From Mycobacterium sp. WUMAC-067 (GTDB taxonomy: Bacteria > Actinomycetota > Actinomycetes > Mycobacteriales > Mycobacteriaceae), in contig NZ_JAEKMI010000035.1 in NCBI RefSeq assembly GCF_020217485.1, positions 1 to 51,359 on the forward strand: a stretch of DNA of 51,359 nt. The letters are read 5' to 3'. Both the position numbers and the translations under genes were made by a program. The notes beneath the pieces are model-generated. The model made no database searches. It saw only the letters and a list, made by a program, of their open reading frames with translations, and was not told the DNA's origin. Shown in pieces: positions 25,193 to 33,778 of this stretch; within the stretch, counting starts at the first letter, position 1; each line of letters opens with the position of its first letter.

Positions 25193-28100
25193 TTAGGGCA
25201 GCAACCTGAGCAGCTGCAGATCCGTCATGTACTTGGCTATGATCGCCGGTGTTATGTGCGGAATATCTGGATACTGAGTTGTTTTCGCTGCCTGCACTGC
25301 AGCGCGGAATCGGTATGCGGGTGCCAAGGTCCCGCGCTGCGCAACCTGGGGCCTTGAGTACCTTTGCATAATTGGCAGCAGCGAGTATTGGCGTTGTCGA
25401 TCAGGCAAGTTGGTTAGAGCGGTGTGCAGTCGCGCATACCATTCGTCGTACGAGTCGACACGTTGGATGCGGTAGCCGGCGTCGATCAGCCAGTCGACAT
25501 AGGTGTCGAGGCTGACGCCGTCGTCGTGCGGATTGATCGTGTGGTAGGTATGAAATCCCTTGGTAGCGTGTGCACCTAGTGTGGACATCGCCATGGCGAT
25601 GAACTCGACGGGTAACGCATCATAGTGGGCCGGCTGCCGTCGGCCCTCGGTGTCGAGTTCGTAGAATGATGGCGGCGCCAGGCCGGTGGCCCCTATCGAC
25701 AGCATCAGGCGGCTGGACATGTCGGCTACGTTGAGCTGGCCCGCGTAAGTGGTGTCAGCCAAGATCATTCCGCACCGGAACACCGAGACCGGCAGGCCAC
25801 ACAACTCGTGTGCCTCGCGCAGCAAGACCTCGCCGCCCCATTTGCTGGTGGTATAGCCGTTGGCATAGCCGCCATCGATGCGGCGCGTGGGATTGATCGC
25901 GCGGATGTCGGTGTTTTCGAGGAACTCGCCGAGCATCGGCGCCGCTCCGATGCCGATGGTCGAGGCATGAATGATCGGCTTGATCGTCGACGTCAGGCCA
26001 AGGCGGATAAGCTCGGCTGTGCCTAGCACGTTGGGTCCGAACAGTTCGTGGTAGGGCAGCATGTGGTTGACCATCGCGGCCGAATCCACGATCAGATCCA
26101 CTGATACGGCCAGCCTGCCCCACGTCTTGGCGCCCACACCCAGGTTGGCTGTGCCCTTGTCGCCTGCGATGACCTCGAGGTGATCGGTGGCTAGATGACG
26201 ATAGTGCGTACTTAGTTTCGCGTCACCATTGTCAAAGACGGCGTCGAGGCGGGCGCGGGCGGCGACATCATCTTTGGCGCGCACAACACAGATCACCGTG
26301 CCACCGACGGCTGCCATTCGTTGCAGCCATTGCAGTGCCAAGTAGCGACCCAGGAATCCGGTAGCGCCGGTCAGCAGCACGATGCGGATGTCGTCGTTGC
26401 GCTGGGGCAGTCCGGGTGTGGTGGTCAGTGTTTCAGCGTCGAGAAACTTATCCAGCGTCAGATCACGGGCATGTACCTCGGCGGGATCGCACCCGTGCAC
26501 CGACGAAAACGTGGGCCGCTCAGTGCCCCGTTGTCGTTGTGTTTCGATATAGGCGGCAATGGCCGCCAGGTCGCTGGCTGGGCTGACGATCGGGCTGACG
26601 GGTACGTCGACGCCCACGGCATCCTGGATCAGGCCGGAAAATGTCAACGCCGACAACGAGTCACCACCGTGATCGGTGAAATGGGAGTTGAGCCGTACGT
26701 CCGACGCCGGCACTCCTAACAGGGCCCTCACGGCGCGTCGCACCGTGTCGGTGACCGGGCGCTCAGAGCCGCCCTGTCGCAAGGTCCGCAGTTCTGCCGC
26801 CTCATTATCGGCCAGCTCGATATAGAGCCGGTCGAGCCGATGCTGATAGGTCCGCTTGAGTTTGTGCCGGCTGAGTTTGCGTATGCCGGTGAGTAGACCG
26901 TTTTCCACGGTGAAGGGTTCGGTCTCCACGATGAAGTCGCGGGGAATTTCATAGGGCGCCACCCCTGCGCTCTGGGCGGTCTCTTGCAGGGATGTAGCGA
27001 TGAGCGCTTTAAGCGCGGTGGTGGGGTAGCGTTCCAGGGCCTGCATGGTGGGCACGACGACTGCCAGCAGGTAAGAGCGGGCGCTATCGCCGTAAAGGTA
27101 GATCTGGTGGATTAGTTCATTGGTGGCGTAGAGCGCCTCCAGCTTGGACACTGCGACGAATTCACCTTGGGCGAGCTTGAGCACACTGTTGCGGCGATCG
27201 ACGAATTCCACACAATCCGGCCTGATCTCGGCGACGACATCACCCGTCAGATAGAAACCGTCGGCGTCGAACACCTCGGCCGTGTCTTGCGGGCGCTGGT
27301 AATACCCCATGAACAAGCTGCTCGACCTGATCGCGAGCTCGCCTCGTGGGTAGGGACGGTCGGTGCGGAAGTAACCGAGGTCTGGGACGTCTGCAAGTTT
27401 GTAGTCGGTCACCGGTGGACGCTGAACTCGGCCATCAACGGCCACCGAGCCCGACTCTGTGGCGCCCAGGGCGTCCATGAGGTGAGCGTCAAGTAGGCGT
27501 TCAACCCAGCAAGCCAGACCCGGTGATATCGGGGCCGACCCGGTCAACGCGGAGACGTATCGACCGCCCAACAATTTTTTACGCATTTCGTCCATCACAT
27601 GCGTTTGCGCCGCCGCGGTCTGTGCACCGTCCGCGCAGCGGCGGTCGACCTCGCGCTGGAAGTGGCTGTGCAGGATCTCCCACACCCGTGGAACCAAGTT
27701 CAACTGCGTGGGGCGCACCAGTCGAAGGTCATCGAGCAAGGTCGACAGGTCACTGCGTGCGCAGAAGTACGCCGTCCCGCCGACACCCAGGGTGGAGTAC
27801 AACATGCTGCGCCCACCGGTGTGGCTCATCGGCAGGTAATTCAAGGTGATCGACGGTATGGCGAAGCCGAGCTCGACCATCGCGGCCGCGGCGTATGTCC
27901 ACGAAGCGCCCAGCTGAGCCTCTGACAGCATCACACCTTTGGGGCTGCCGCTGCTTCCGGAGGTGTAGATCACGATGGCCAACCGGCTGGTGTCGCTGTG
28001 CCAGGCAGCAGGCTGCGGCAGTGCGCGACCCTGCTCGACGATGTCGTCGAGTACATGTACGAGCACCCTGCTCCCCGCAACTGTCAATTGCTCACGTGCT

Positions 28101-28708
28101 GCGGCCAGCGCGTCACGATGGTCGTCAGTCTCTCGGTTGTCGTCGAGCAACACCAGGGCCGACGGTGCGTGCGCTGTAAGCGCCAACTGCACGGCGTCGC
28201 CCAGATACTCGACGCTGCAAGCTATTACCACCGGCTCGGTTTCGGTTACCATCGCGGCGAGCTCGTCCACCGGCGCGCCGGCGTGTAACGGCACCGATAC
28301 CCCGCCCAGCAGCGCCACGGCCATGTCCACTGTCGTGTAGCCGATGCTGGGGAAGCCCAGCGTGGCGACGCAGCGTCCCGGATGAACCGGCATGTCGGCC
28401 AGCGCGCGGGCTGCTGCGGTTACTTGGTCCCACAGATCGGCATACGTGATCGTGCGAAAGTAGGGCAACAGCTGCGCATAGCGCCTGCCGGTGACCGGGT
28501 CGGTTTGCAGGCGAATCGCGCGCTCGCCCAGTGCCGTTCGCTGCGCATAGCCGACGGCGGCTGTGTGCATTGCCTCAGGTAATCCCAGTGCACGGGTAAT
28601 CGCTTGAGAAACCTCGAGATCTGGCTGGGCCTTGGCAAACTGGGCATCGGTGTGATGGAGCGCTGATATGCGCTGTGCCAGTGTCGCGGACCCTCCACCG
28701 TTCAGCAT
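25193..28708 (-). CDS. car: Carboxylic acid reductase (CAR, FadD9-type)
   Basis: Three-domain enzyme that reduces a free carboxylic acid to its aldehyde with ATP and NADPH. The adenylation domain is roughly residues 1-650 (YTSGSSGSPKGVMLS and SVAVDGRV), the carrier domain holds the phosphopantetheine serine S684 in DHGGDSLSAL, and the reductase domain starts near 775 with LLTGATGFLGRYL (T780) and the pair YTTSK. I chose ATG 28708 (1,171 residues, the usual family size). The frame extends to 28810, but that part overlaps a dehydrogenase remnant. It needs a phosphopantetheinyl transferase encoded elsewhere. It is first of the CAR, P450, ADH operon, an arrangement that could interconvert acid, aldehyde and alcohol. 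Confidence 0.93.
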   Translation of the reverse strand: MLNGGGSATLAQRISALHHTDAQFAKAQPDLEVSQAITRALGLPEAMHTAAVGYAQRTALGERAIRLQTDPVTGRRYAQLLPYFRTITYADLWDQVTAAARALADMPVHPGRCVATLGFPSIGYTTVDMAVALLGGVSVPLHAGAPVDELAAMVTETEPVVIACSVEYLGDAVQLALTAHAPSALVLLDDNRETDDHRDALAAAREQLTVAGSRVLVHVLDDIVEQGRALPQPAAWHSDTSRLAIVIYTSGSSGSPKGVMLSEAQLGASWTYAAAAMVELGFAIPSITLNYLPMSHTGGRSMLYSTLGVGGTAYFCARSDLSTLLDDLRLVRPTQLNLVPRVWEILHSHFQREVDRRCADGAQTAAAQTHVMDEMRKKLLGGRYVSALTGSAPISPGLACWVERLLDAHLMDALGATESGSVAVDGRVQRPPVTDYKLADVPDLGYFRTDRPYPRGELAIRSSSLFMGYYQRPQDTAEVFDADGFYLTGDVVAEIRPDCVEFVDRRNSVLKLAQGEFVAVSKLEALYATNELIHQIYLYGDSARSYLLAVVVPTMQALERYPTTALKALIATSLQETAQSAGVAPYEIPRDFIVETEPFTVENGLLTGIRKLSRHKLKRTYQHRLDRLYIELADNEAAELRTLRQGGSERPVTDTVRRAVRALLGVPASDVRLNSHFTDHGGDSLSALTFSGLIQDAVGVDVPVSPIVSPASDLAAIAAYIETQRQRGTERPTFSSVHGCDPAEVHARDLTLDKFLDAETLTTTPGLPQRNDDIRIVLLTGATGFLGRYLALQWLQRMAAVGGTVICVVRAKDDVAARARLDAVFDNGDAKLSTHYRHLATDHLEVIAGDKGTANLGVGAKTWGRLAVSVDLIVDSAAMVNHMLPYHELFGPNVLGTAELIRLGLTSTIKPIIHASTIGIGAAPMLGEFLENTDIRAINPTRRIDGGYANGYTTSKWGGEVLLREAHELCGLPVSVFRCGMILADTTYAGQLNVADMSSRLMLSIGATGLAPPSFYELDTEGRRQPAHYDALPVEFIAMAMSTLGAHATKGFHTYHTINPHDDGVSLDTYVDWLIDAGYRIQRVDSYDEWYARLHTALTNLPDRQRQYSLLPIMQRYSRPQVAQRGTLAPAYRFRAAVQAAKTTQYPDIPHITPAIIAKYMTDLQLLRLLP

Positions 28709-29404
28709 TCCCCGACGCTCGCACTGTCGTTTCCAGCGGTACGTCGATACTCGACAATTTTCCGGTGGGCACGCCGACGTGCCCGCTTTGCCCCGAAGTC
28801 TGCGATCCATTGCCTCCCGGGCGGATACGGCGGGGCCATCGTTCCGGCAACGCTGAAGGAGAGGTCATTACCCACAACGGTGCGGAAGTGGCTGAAGTTG
28901 CCGAAGCCGGCCTTGCCGTGGTAGGCGCCCCATGCCGCTGTGGCCAACGCCGCCGAATGGCGCCGACAGCGGGATCATTTGGGCGCCATAATCATTCCGA
29001 ACCACCGCGCCGTTGTGCGTGAACTTAACGAAGTGTCCGACGCCGACTGGCGTTGGCGGCACTTCGGCGCGATCACCGAGCATGCGGCCGATGCCACGCA
29101 TCATCTTCGTCGGCTTCGTCCACCTCTCGAGACTCGCCCCCGAGTGTTCTAGTTGGGCGTCCATTCCATAGGCATCCAAGAATTTCCACGCCGTTCGGGA
29201 TCGCGTTCCGAAGTCGTCCATCAGCGCGTTGGTGAACGGATCGGCGTTGACGCGGACAAGTGCCGTCAAGCGGCCGATGTGATTGCGCCGCAATGCCGCA
29301 CAAGGAGGTTCTTCCTCGATGAACGACTGCCACTGAACATTGAGGATTTGCCGCAGGCCGCCGCACGCCGCATCGCTCTGATCGGGCACCTGCGACTTGG
29401 TCAT
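28702..29404 (-). pseudogene. Aldehyde dehydrogenase with a large internal deletion
   Basis: Starting at ATG 29404 (GAAAGGG upstream), the first 110 codons match residues 15-115 of the intact dehydrogenase at 14288, including MDDFGTRSRTAWKFLDAYGM. The frame then jumps directly from PTPVGVGH to VKFTHNGAVVRNDYGAQMI, deleting about 280 residues with the cofactor fold and catalytic cysteine. After SAPFGGVGHSGMG a frameshift near 28925 moves the tail (AYHGKAGFGNFSHFRTVVGN) to another frame, ending at 28702, where it overlaps the CAR start. It cannot be an active enzyme. It was probably first gene of the CAR operon. Confidence 0.88.
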
Positions 29405-29546
29405 GTCGGCCCTTTCATATCGTTGCGATCCGCAGGCACCCACGGCCGCCCGCAACATGTCCACAAGCGCGCCCTCGAATGCACCGCCAACGGACAGCAG
29501 TCCACTACCCGCAGTGGAGGATGCTACATTTAGACGAATCCGACGT

Positions 29547-29562
29547 AAAGCTCTAGATGAAT
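29547..29562. promoter_or_regulatory. Putative operator upstream of the CAR operon and the F420 oxidoreductase
   Basis: AAAGCTCTAGATGAAT keeps the TCTAGA centre and matches most of the consensus. It lies 143 bases from the dehydrogenase remnant start and 156 bases from the oxidoreductase start, so it could act on both. Nothing else is evident in 29405-29717. Confidence 0.5.
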
Positions 29563-29717
29563 CACGTTACAGCAGAAGTCGTAGGACATGCTCGGTCGAC
29601 GAAGTCATCGCCGAGTACCGCACGTCTGCCAACCCTTGTTCGGGCCACCGACACGGAAACTGCGAAGTGGGCCTGATGATTTGGCAGGCATTTGAGGAAT
29701 GAAGGTGAGTAGTGATC

Positions 29718-30809
29718 ATGAAGGCCGATGCACTCTTCATGGCCGATCTCTCTGATTACCCGGCAACGGCTAAAGCGGCAGAAGCGGCAGGTTTCGACGG
29801 CGTCATGAGCCCAGAACTTGCACACGACCCGTTTCTACCGCTGGTCAGCGCCGCCACGACGACATCCTCCGTCGATCTCGTCACGGGGATCGCCGTGGCA
29901 TTTGCCCGCAGTCCGATGACCGTTGCGGTGACGAGCGCGGACATTCACCGACTGTCAGAAGGTCGGCTGGTGTTGGGGCTGGGTACCCAAGTCAAGGCGC
30001 ATATCACCCGGCGATACTCGATGGAGTGGTCACGGCCGGCAGTGAGGATGCGTGAGTACATTTGTGCGTTACGCGCGATCTGGACAGCGTGGAACGAGGG
30101 GACACCGCTGGCGTTTGAGGGTGAGTTCTATCGACACACGCTGATGACGCCGGTGTTCGATCCCGGCCCGAGTCCGGTCGGTGATCCGAAGATTCTGCTC
30201 GCTGCGGTTGGGCCGGCGATGACAGCAGTGGCCGGTGAAGTTGCTGATGGTTTGCTGCTGCACGCCTTCACCACCCCGGCGTATGCCCGCGACGTGACAA
30301 TGCCCAGCCTTCAGGTAGGACTGGTACGGTCCGCCCGCGATCGTTCGGACCTGGAGGTCTCCATCCCGGCAATGGCGATCATCGCCGACACCGAGGAGGC
30401 ACACGAAGCCAAGACCTCTGCGGCGCGAGCACAGCTGGCCTTCTACGGATCAACTCCTTCGTATCGGCCCGTATTGGCACATCACGGCTGGGGTGCGTTG
30501 GGTGAGGAGCTGCACCGCCTGTCCAAATCCGGGGACTGGACCACCATGGCGGGTCTGGTCGACGACGAGGTTTTGTACGCCTTCAGCGTCATCGCCGAAA
30601 CACCAGAGGCCGCAGGTGCTGAAATCGCCCAACGCTACGGATCGATCGTGGACCGCGTGCAGATCGCTTTCGACCCGGCGTCTCCCGACGATAGTGCTCG
30701 CCTTGTGGCCGCCATTCGGTCCAGCGTTTCGCCAGAGGTTTTCGAGCGCACCCACTGCGGGAAGCCAGCACTGGTTGGCACCGAGCTTTCTGGCGACCAA
30801 GAACTTTGA
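29718..30809 (+). CDS. F420-type luciferase-like oxidoreductase
   Basis: LLM-fold flavin- or F420-dependent oxidoreductase of 363 residues, similar to the MSMEG_2256-type group. The N-terminal MKADALFMADLSDYPATAKA and the run RLSEGRLVLGLGTQVKAHI are characteristic, and PKILLAAVGPAMTAVAGEVA forms the later barrel strand. I chose ATG 29718 because GAAGGTGAG lies upstream; the frame begins two codons earlier at GTG 29712. Expected to be a hydride-transfer enzyme using reduced F420 in mycobacteria. A truncated copy of its N-terminus is at 9934-10161. Substrate unknown; a hairpin follows at 30998. Confidence 0.88.
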   Translation: MKADALFMADLSDYPATAKAAEAAGFDGVMSPELAHDPFLPLVSAATTTSSVDLVTGIAVAFARSPMTVAVTSADIHRLSEGRLVLGLGTQVKAHITRRYSMEWSRPAVRMREYICALRAIWTAWNEGTPLAFEGEFYRHTLMTPVFDPGPSPVGDPKILLAAVGPAMTAVAGEVADGLLLHAFTTPAYARDVTMPSLQVGLVRSARDRSDLEVSIPAMAIIADTEEAHEAKTSAARAQLAFYGSTPSYRPVLAHHGWGALGEELHRLSKSGDWTTMAGLVDDEVLYAFSVIAETPEAAGAEIAQRYGSIVDRVQIAFDPASPDDSARLVAAIRSSVSPEVFERTHCGKPALVGTELSGDQEL

Positions 30810-30997
30810 TCTCGGGCGTACCCGCGTCACGATGACAACCCGCCAGAAGTTGCCGGAACGGCCTGTGCAAACGGCAAATTCGGCGCATCAAGCACGTGCA
30901 GTGGGCGAATCGGACGCATGCGGTTACGTCGAGATCGCGTTTCTCAATGCCGTTCCCAGGATGTGCACTGGAGATCCGGGACTGATCAACAACCTCA

Positions 30998-31018
30998 CGC
31001 CGGCACCGCACGCCGGCG
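30998..31018. terminator. Hairpin between convergent genes
   Basis: CGCCGGC, a seven-base loop and GCCGGCG form a perfect stem between the oxidoreductase (ends 30809) and the convergent gene ending at 31040. There is no T tract. Positions 30810-30997 hold no gene that I can support. Confidence 0.45.
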
Positions 31019-31039
31019 CCTATTCCAAGCCGTGAACCC

Positions 31040-32032
31040 TCAGCGGCCCCGTGCGAGCTGAAACCGGGCCATCATCATGTCGAGGACCTCCGGGGTGAGC
31101 ATGCCTCCGGCGTACTCGACCCAGCACCAGCTTCGAGATGGCGTTTTGCCGGCTGAACTGCCGGTCAGCTGGCCGAAAAAGTGGATGAAGCTGCCCGCGG
31201 TGTCGAAGGTGAAGGTGTAGTTATCCGCACCGATGGAAACCTCCAGCGTGGTCAACCTGCCGGCGTCGTTGAAGGTCGGCGTGGCGACGATGTCGTCATG
31301 GGCTGTGGTGATTTCGTCTTTGACTTGGTAACCCGGTCCGAACTTCAGACCGTCGCGGCCTTGCCAGCAGCAACCACCGCCTAGCTGCCCGTCGTCGTAT
31401 TGATGTAGCCACGATACCCACATGCCCTGCAGGTGCCGCGCGATGGGTAGTTCCGGCTAGACCATGCCGACCGGACCGTAAGAGTAATCCTGATGCAGGT
31501 ATCCCGAAACCTCCTCACCGTTGACTTTGCCTGTGGCCCAGAGCAGTTCGTGTCGATAGTAGACGTCGGTGTCGATGCCGTCTTGTGCGGGGACGTGGAC
31601 GGTGAAGATGTCAGAGGCGTTCCTGCCGTGGATCTCCCACCTGTTGCTTGCGTCGTACCAGTGGAAGCCGTCGCCGTCGCGCTCAATTCGGCCGCTGTCG
31701 TAATTTAGTGTCACCGCAGCGCCGGTGTCGGTGTATCCGAGAGGTTCGAACCAGTCGATAGAGGAGTATTCGGTGAACAGGTGCGGTGGGTCGGCGTCGA
31801 GTGTCGTCTGCAACTTCCTGAATCCGGTGATTGGCGACACCACGTGAGTCATGCCGGCGAGGAAGTCGTCGGCTCCACGCAGTCCCCAGTAATCCTGCCC
31901 GGATGCGTCGGCTACAACAGCGCCGATCCACATTCCAGCCAAGCCCACTCCCGGACTGGGCACCCACTCGCGCCGATAGTGGTCCAATGATGGCGGTTCA
32001 ACGCGGACATCGAATTCGATGTGATCGAGCAT
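31040..32032 (-). pseudogene. CrtC/AttH-like protein interrupted by one in-frame TAG
   Basis: From ATG 32032 (preceded by GGAGAAGG) a frame runs 191 codons, meets TAG at 31459-31457 (codon 192), and continues in the same frame with PELPIARHLQGMWVSWLHQY to 31040. The whole would be 330 residues. Both halves read as one protein: good codon use, no length change. The context (GPVGMV, stop, PELP) suggests that a TGG tryptophan codon became TAG. The run YLHQDYSYGP resembles the HRDxSWGP motif of the protein at 12481, so a lipocalin-type relative is likely, but I do not recognise the family with certainty. It follows the SDR by 90 bases. Confidence 0.7.
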
Positions 32033-32122
32033 TTCCTTCTCCTCTACTTGCGAATGGGATGCTATGAGACCCATTGGCATTCAGTCGGCGACTCCGCAGC
32101 AGTCCTGGTCGGCTGAGGAAAG

Positions 32123-32995
32123 CTACCCTGCGGGGCCGTTGGGAAATTTCAGCAACGCCCCGGCGTCCACTCGGATCTGTTGGCCGGTAACGTAACGCGA
32201 CTCGTCGCTGGCCAGGAACACCGCGAGGTTCGCGATGTCTTCAGGTTCGACGTAGGGGATGGGCATCGCCTGAAAGTGGGTGAAGGCCAGTTCGGCGTCG
32301 GCCCGACTTGGTTTGTCTTTCTTCATGTCTGGCCGGAATACCGCGTAGAGGCCGTCGTTGTGCAGCAGGTCGGTGTTGCAGTTGGTGGGGTGGATGGCGT
32401 TGACTCGGATGAGTCGCGGTGCCAGGTGCACCGCCATCTGTTCGACGTAGCCGACGAGTGTGTTCTTCGCCCAGGCGTATCCGGCACCGCCGGGGCCCAT
32501 TAGGGAGTTCGTTGTGGTGGCAGGCATCAGGCCAGCCGTCGATCCGGTGACGATGATGGAACCACCGTCACTGATATGCGGTAACGAGACGGCGATCGTG
32601 TTGAGCACTCCGAGAAGGTCGACGTCGGTCGCGTCGACGAAGTCTGAGGGCTGCGGGTGCCCCATGGCCATCGGCAGGATTCCCGCGTTGGCAACGACGA
32701 TGTCGAGGTGGCCGAGCTCGGTGATTGCCTCGTCTAGCGCTGTGCGTAGTTCGCCGCGTTCGCGGACGTCGGCCTTGACGGCGATGCAGCGCCGACCGAG
32801 GTTTTCGACGAGCTTGGCTGTGGTCTTGAGGTCTTCGACGCTCGATAGCGGGTACTTGTTCGATTCGATCTGCGCGCAGATGTCGATAGCGATGATGTCG
32901 GCGCCTTGAGCGGCCATCTGGATGGCATGCGCACGACCTTGGCCGCGTGCTGCGCCGGTGATGAATGCAACCTTGTCTTCGAGTTGATTAGTCAT
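32123..32995 (-). CDS. Mycofactocin-type SDR (carveol dehydrogenase-like)
   Basis: SDR of 290 residues in the group that includes carveol dehydrogenase and has non-exchangeable NAD(H), with mycofactocin proposed as electron acceptor. It shows TGAARGQGRAHA (cofactor loop), the insert IESNKYPLSSVEDL typical of this group, VANAG, the catalytic serine in VTGSTAG, GAGYAWAKN with the active-site Y and K, and the end ASDESRYVTGQQIRVDAGA. ATGGAGTGCA precedes the start. Two decayed copies are at 6390 and 18913. Transcribed with the Rieske remnant and the TAG-interrupted gene from the promoter at 33326. Substrate probably a cyclic or terpenoid alcohol. Confidence 0.92.
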   Translation of the reverse strand: MTNQLEDKVAFITGAARGQGRAHAIQMAAQGADIIAIDICAQIESNKYPLSSVEDLKTTAKLVENLGRRCIAVKADVRERGELRTALDEAITELGHLDIVVANAGILPMAMGHPQPSDFVDATDVDLLGVLNTIAVSLPHISDGGSIIVTGSTAGLMPATTTNSLMGPGGAGYAWAKNTLVGYVEQMAVHLAPRLIRVNAIHPTNCNTDLLHNDGLYAVFRPDMKKDKPSRADAELAFTHFQAMPIPYVEPEDIANLAVFLASDESRYVTGQQIRVDAGALLKFPNGPAG

Positions 32996-33078
32996 TGCAC
33001 TCCATGAAGTTCGGGCGTGACGTGTTGGTTGGGTGTGTGTGACGCTTGCGCACCGTCGAATCGGCGGCGCTGACGTGA

Positions 33079-33219
33079 TTAGGCGCTGGTGAAGTCGACG
33101 ACAGCGCGGGAACCAAGTACGTGGCCGCCGGGGTCATCGGCGCTGTCATCCACGACGTATTCCGCCGATGAGCCGATCATGAACCAGCCCGCGTCCTTCC
33201 AGGTGAACGGGACTTGCAT
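33079..33219 (-). pseudogene. Rieske oxygenase N-terminal remnant (46-codon ORF)
   Basis: The first 21 codons from ATG 33219 read MQVPFTWKDAGWFMIGSSAE plus Y, nearly identical to the start of the Rieske oxygenase at 17831. The reading frame then passes into unrelated sequence ending VVDFTSA and a stop at 33079. All iron ligands are missing. It is probably an internal deletion that joined the gene start to another coding end. It still has a ribosome-binding site (GAGG) and lies behind a good promoter, so a 46-residue peptide may be made. Confidence 0.78.
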
Positions 33220-33325
33220 GGAGGACACCTCGGCTTTGCTCTCAGTAGGGGTTGATCTGCCCGCGCCGACCTGGTGCGTGAGTCGCTGTCACGGACGTGC
33301 CCGCGCGTTGGCCGGCTAGCGCCAT

Positions 33326-33354
33326 TTAAACCTCTACAGGAATCATTTGTAAAG
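33326..33354 (-). promoter_or_regulatory. Promoter with embedded operator for the SDR operon
   Basis: On the minus strand TTTACA (-35) and TTTAAA (-10) are 17 bases apart. The palindrome AAACCTCTACAGGAAT (plus strand 33328-33343) lies between and over the -10 box. The surrounding bases repeat those of the promoter at 3212-3241, including the string TTGTAAAGTGGG. The start of the Rieske remnant is about 105 bases downstream. Confidence 0.6.
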
Positions 33355-33657
33355 TGGGTGACGATCGGCTGCGGCCGCAGGTGCGCGGTATGACACGCCG
33401 GAGAACCCATGCCGATAGCATCAGAACGGCATCTGGAGCCGAAGATGGCTGAACGAACAGCGGTCAAACGCCAGCCTGGCCGTCGGACCGGCGCGCGCGG
33501 GTGAGCCCGAGCAGCCAACCGGTTGCGCAAGATCACATGATCTTTCAAACCACCGCGCCGTGTGGCACACGGGAATGCCGTCGCCGGTTGCACCGCCCGC
33601 GAAACGCGCTTCGATACCCACTCCGATCCCGTCGATCCATTCGAGCCGAACATTCTG

Positions 33658-33673
33658 AAAGCTATATAGGTTT
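33658..33673. promoter_or_regulatory. Operator-like palindrome, TATA-centred variant
   Basis: AAAGCTATATAGGTTT matches 13 of 16 positions of the island consensus, 105 bases before the likely start of the amidohydrolase. A partial match (right arm AGATATTT) recurs at 33728-33735. Positions 33366-33657 are otherwise without recognisable content. Confidence 0.42.
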
Positions 33674-33778
33674 ATGTGGACGTACATCGACGCTGTGGGG
33701 TACGTTGAGCCGCAACATTAAATGTCAGATATTTCGCGCCAGGCGCTGTTGAGCACGCCCGCGCAACGAGGAGGTGCC

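Noticed and set aside
28709..28810. Upstream start of CAR at 28810
   Set aside because: The added 34 residues coincide with the aldehyde dehydrogenase remnant in another frame and exceed the usual family N-terminus, although GGGAGG precedes this start.
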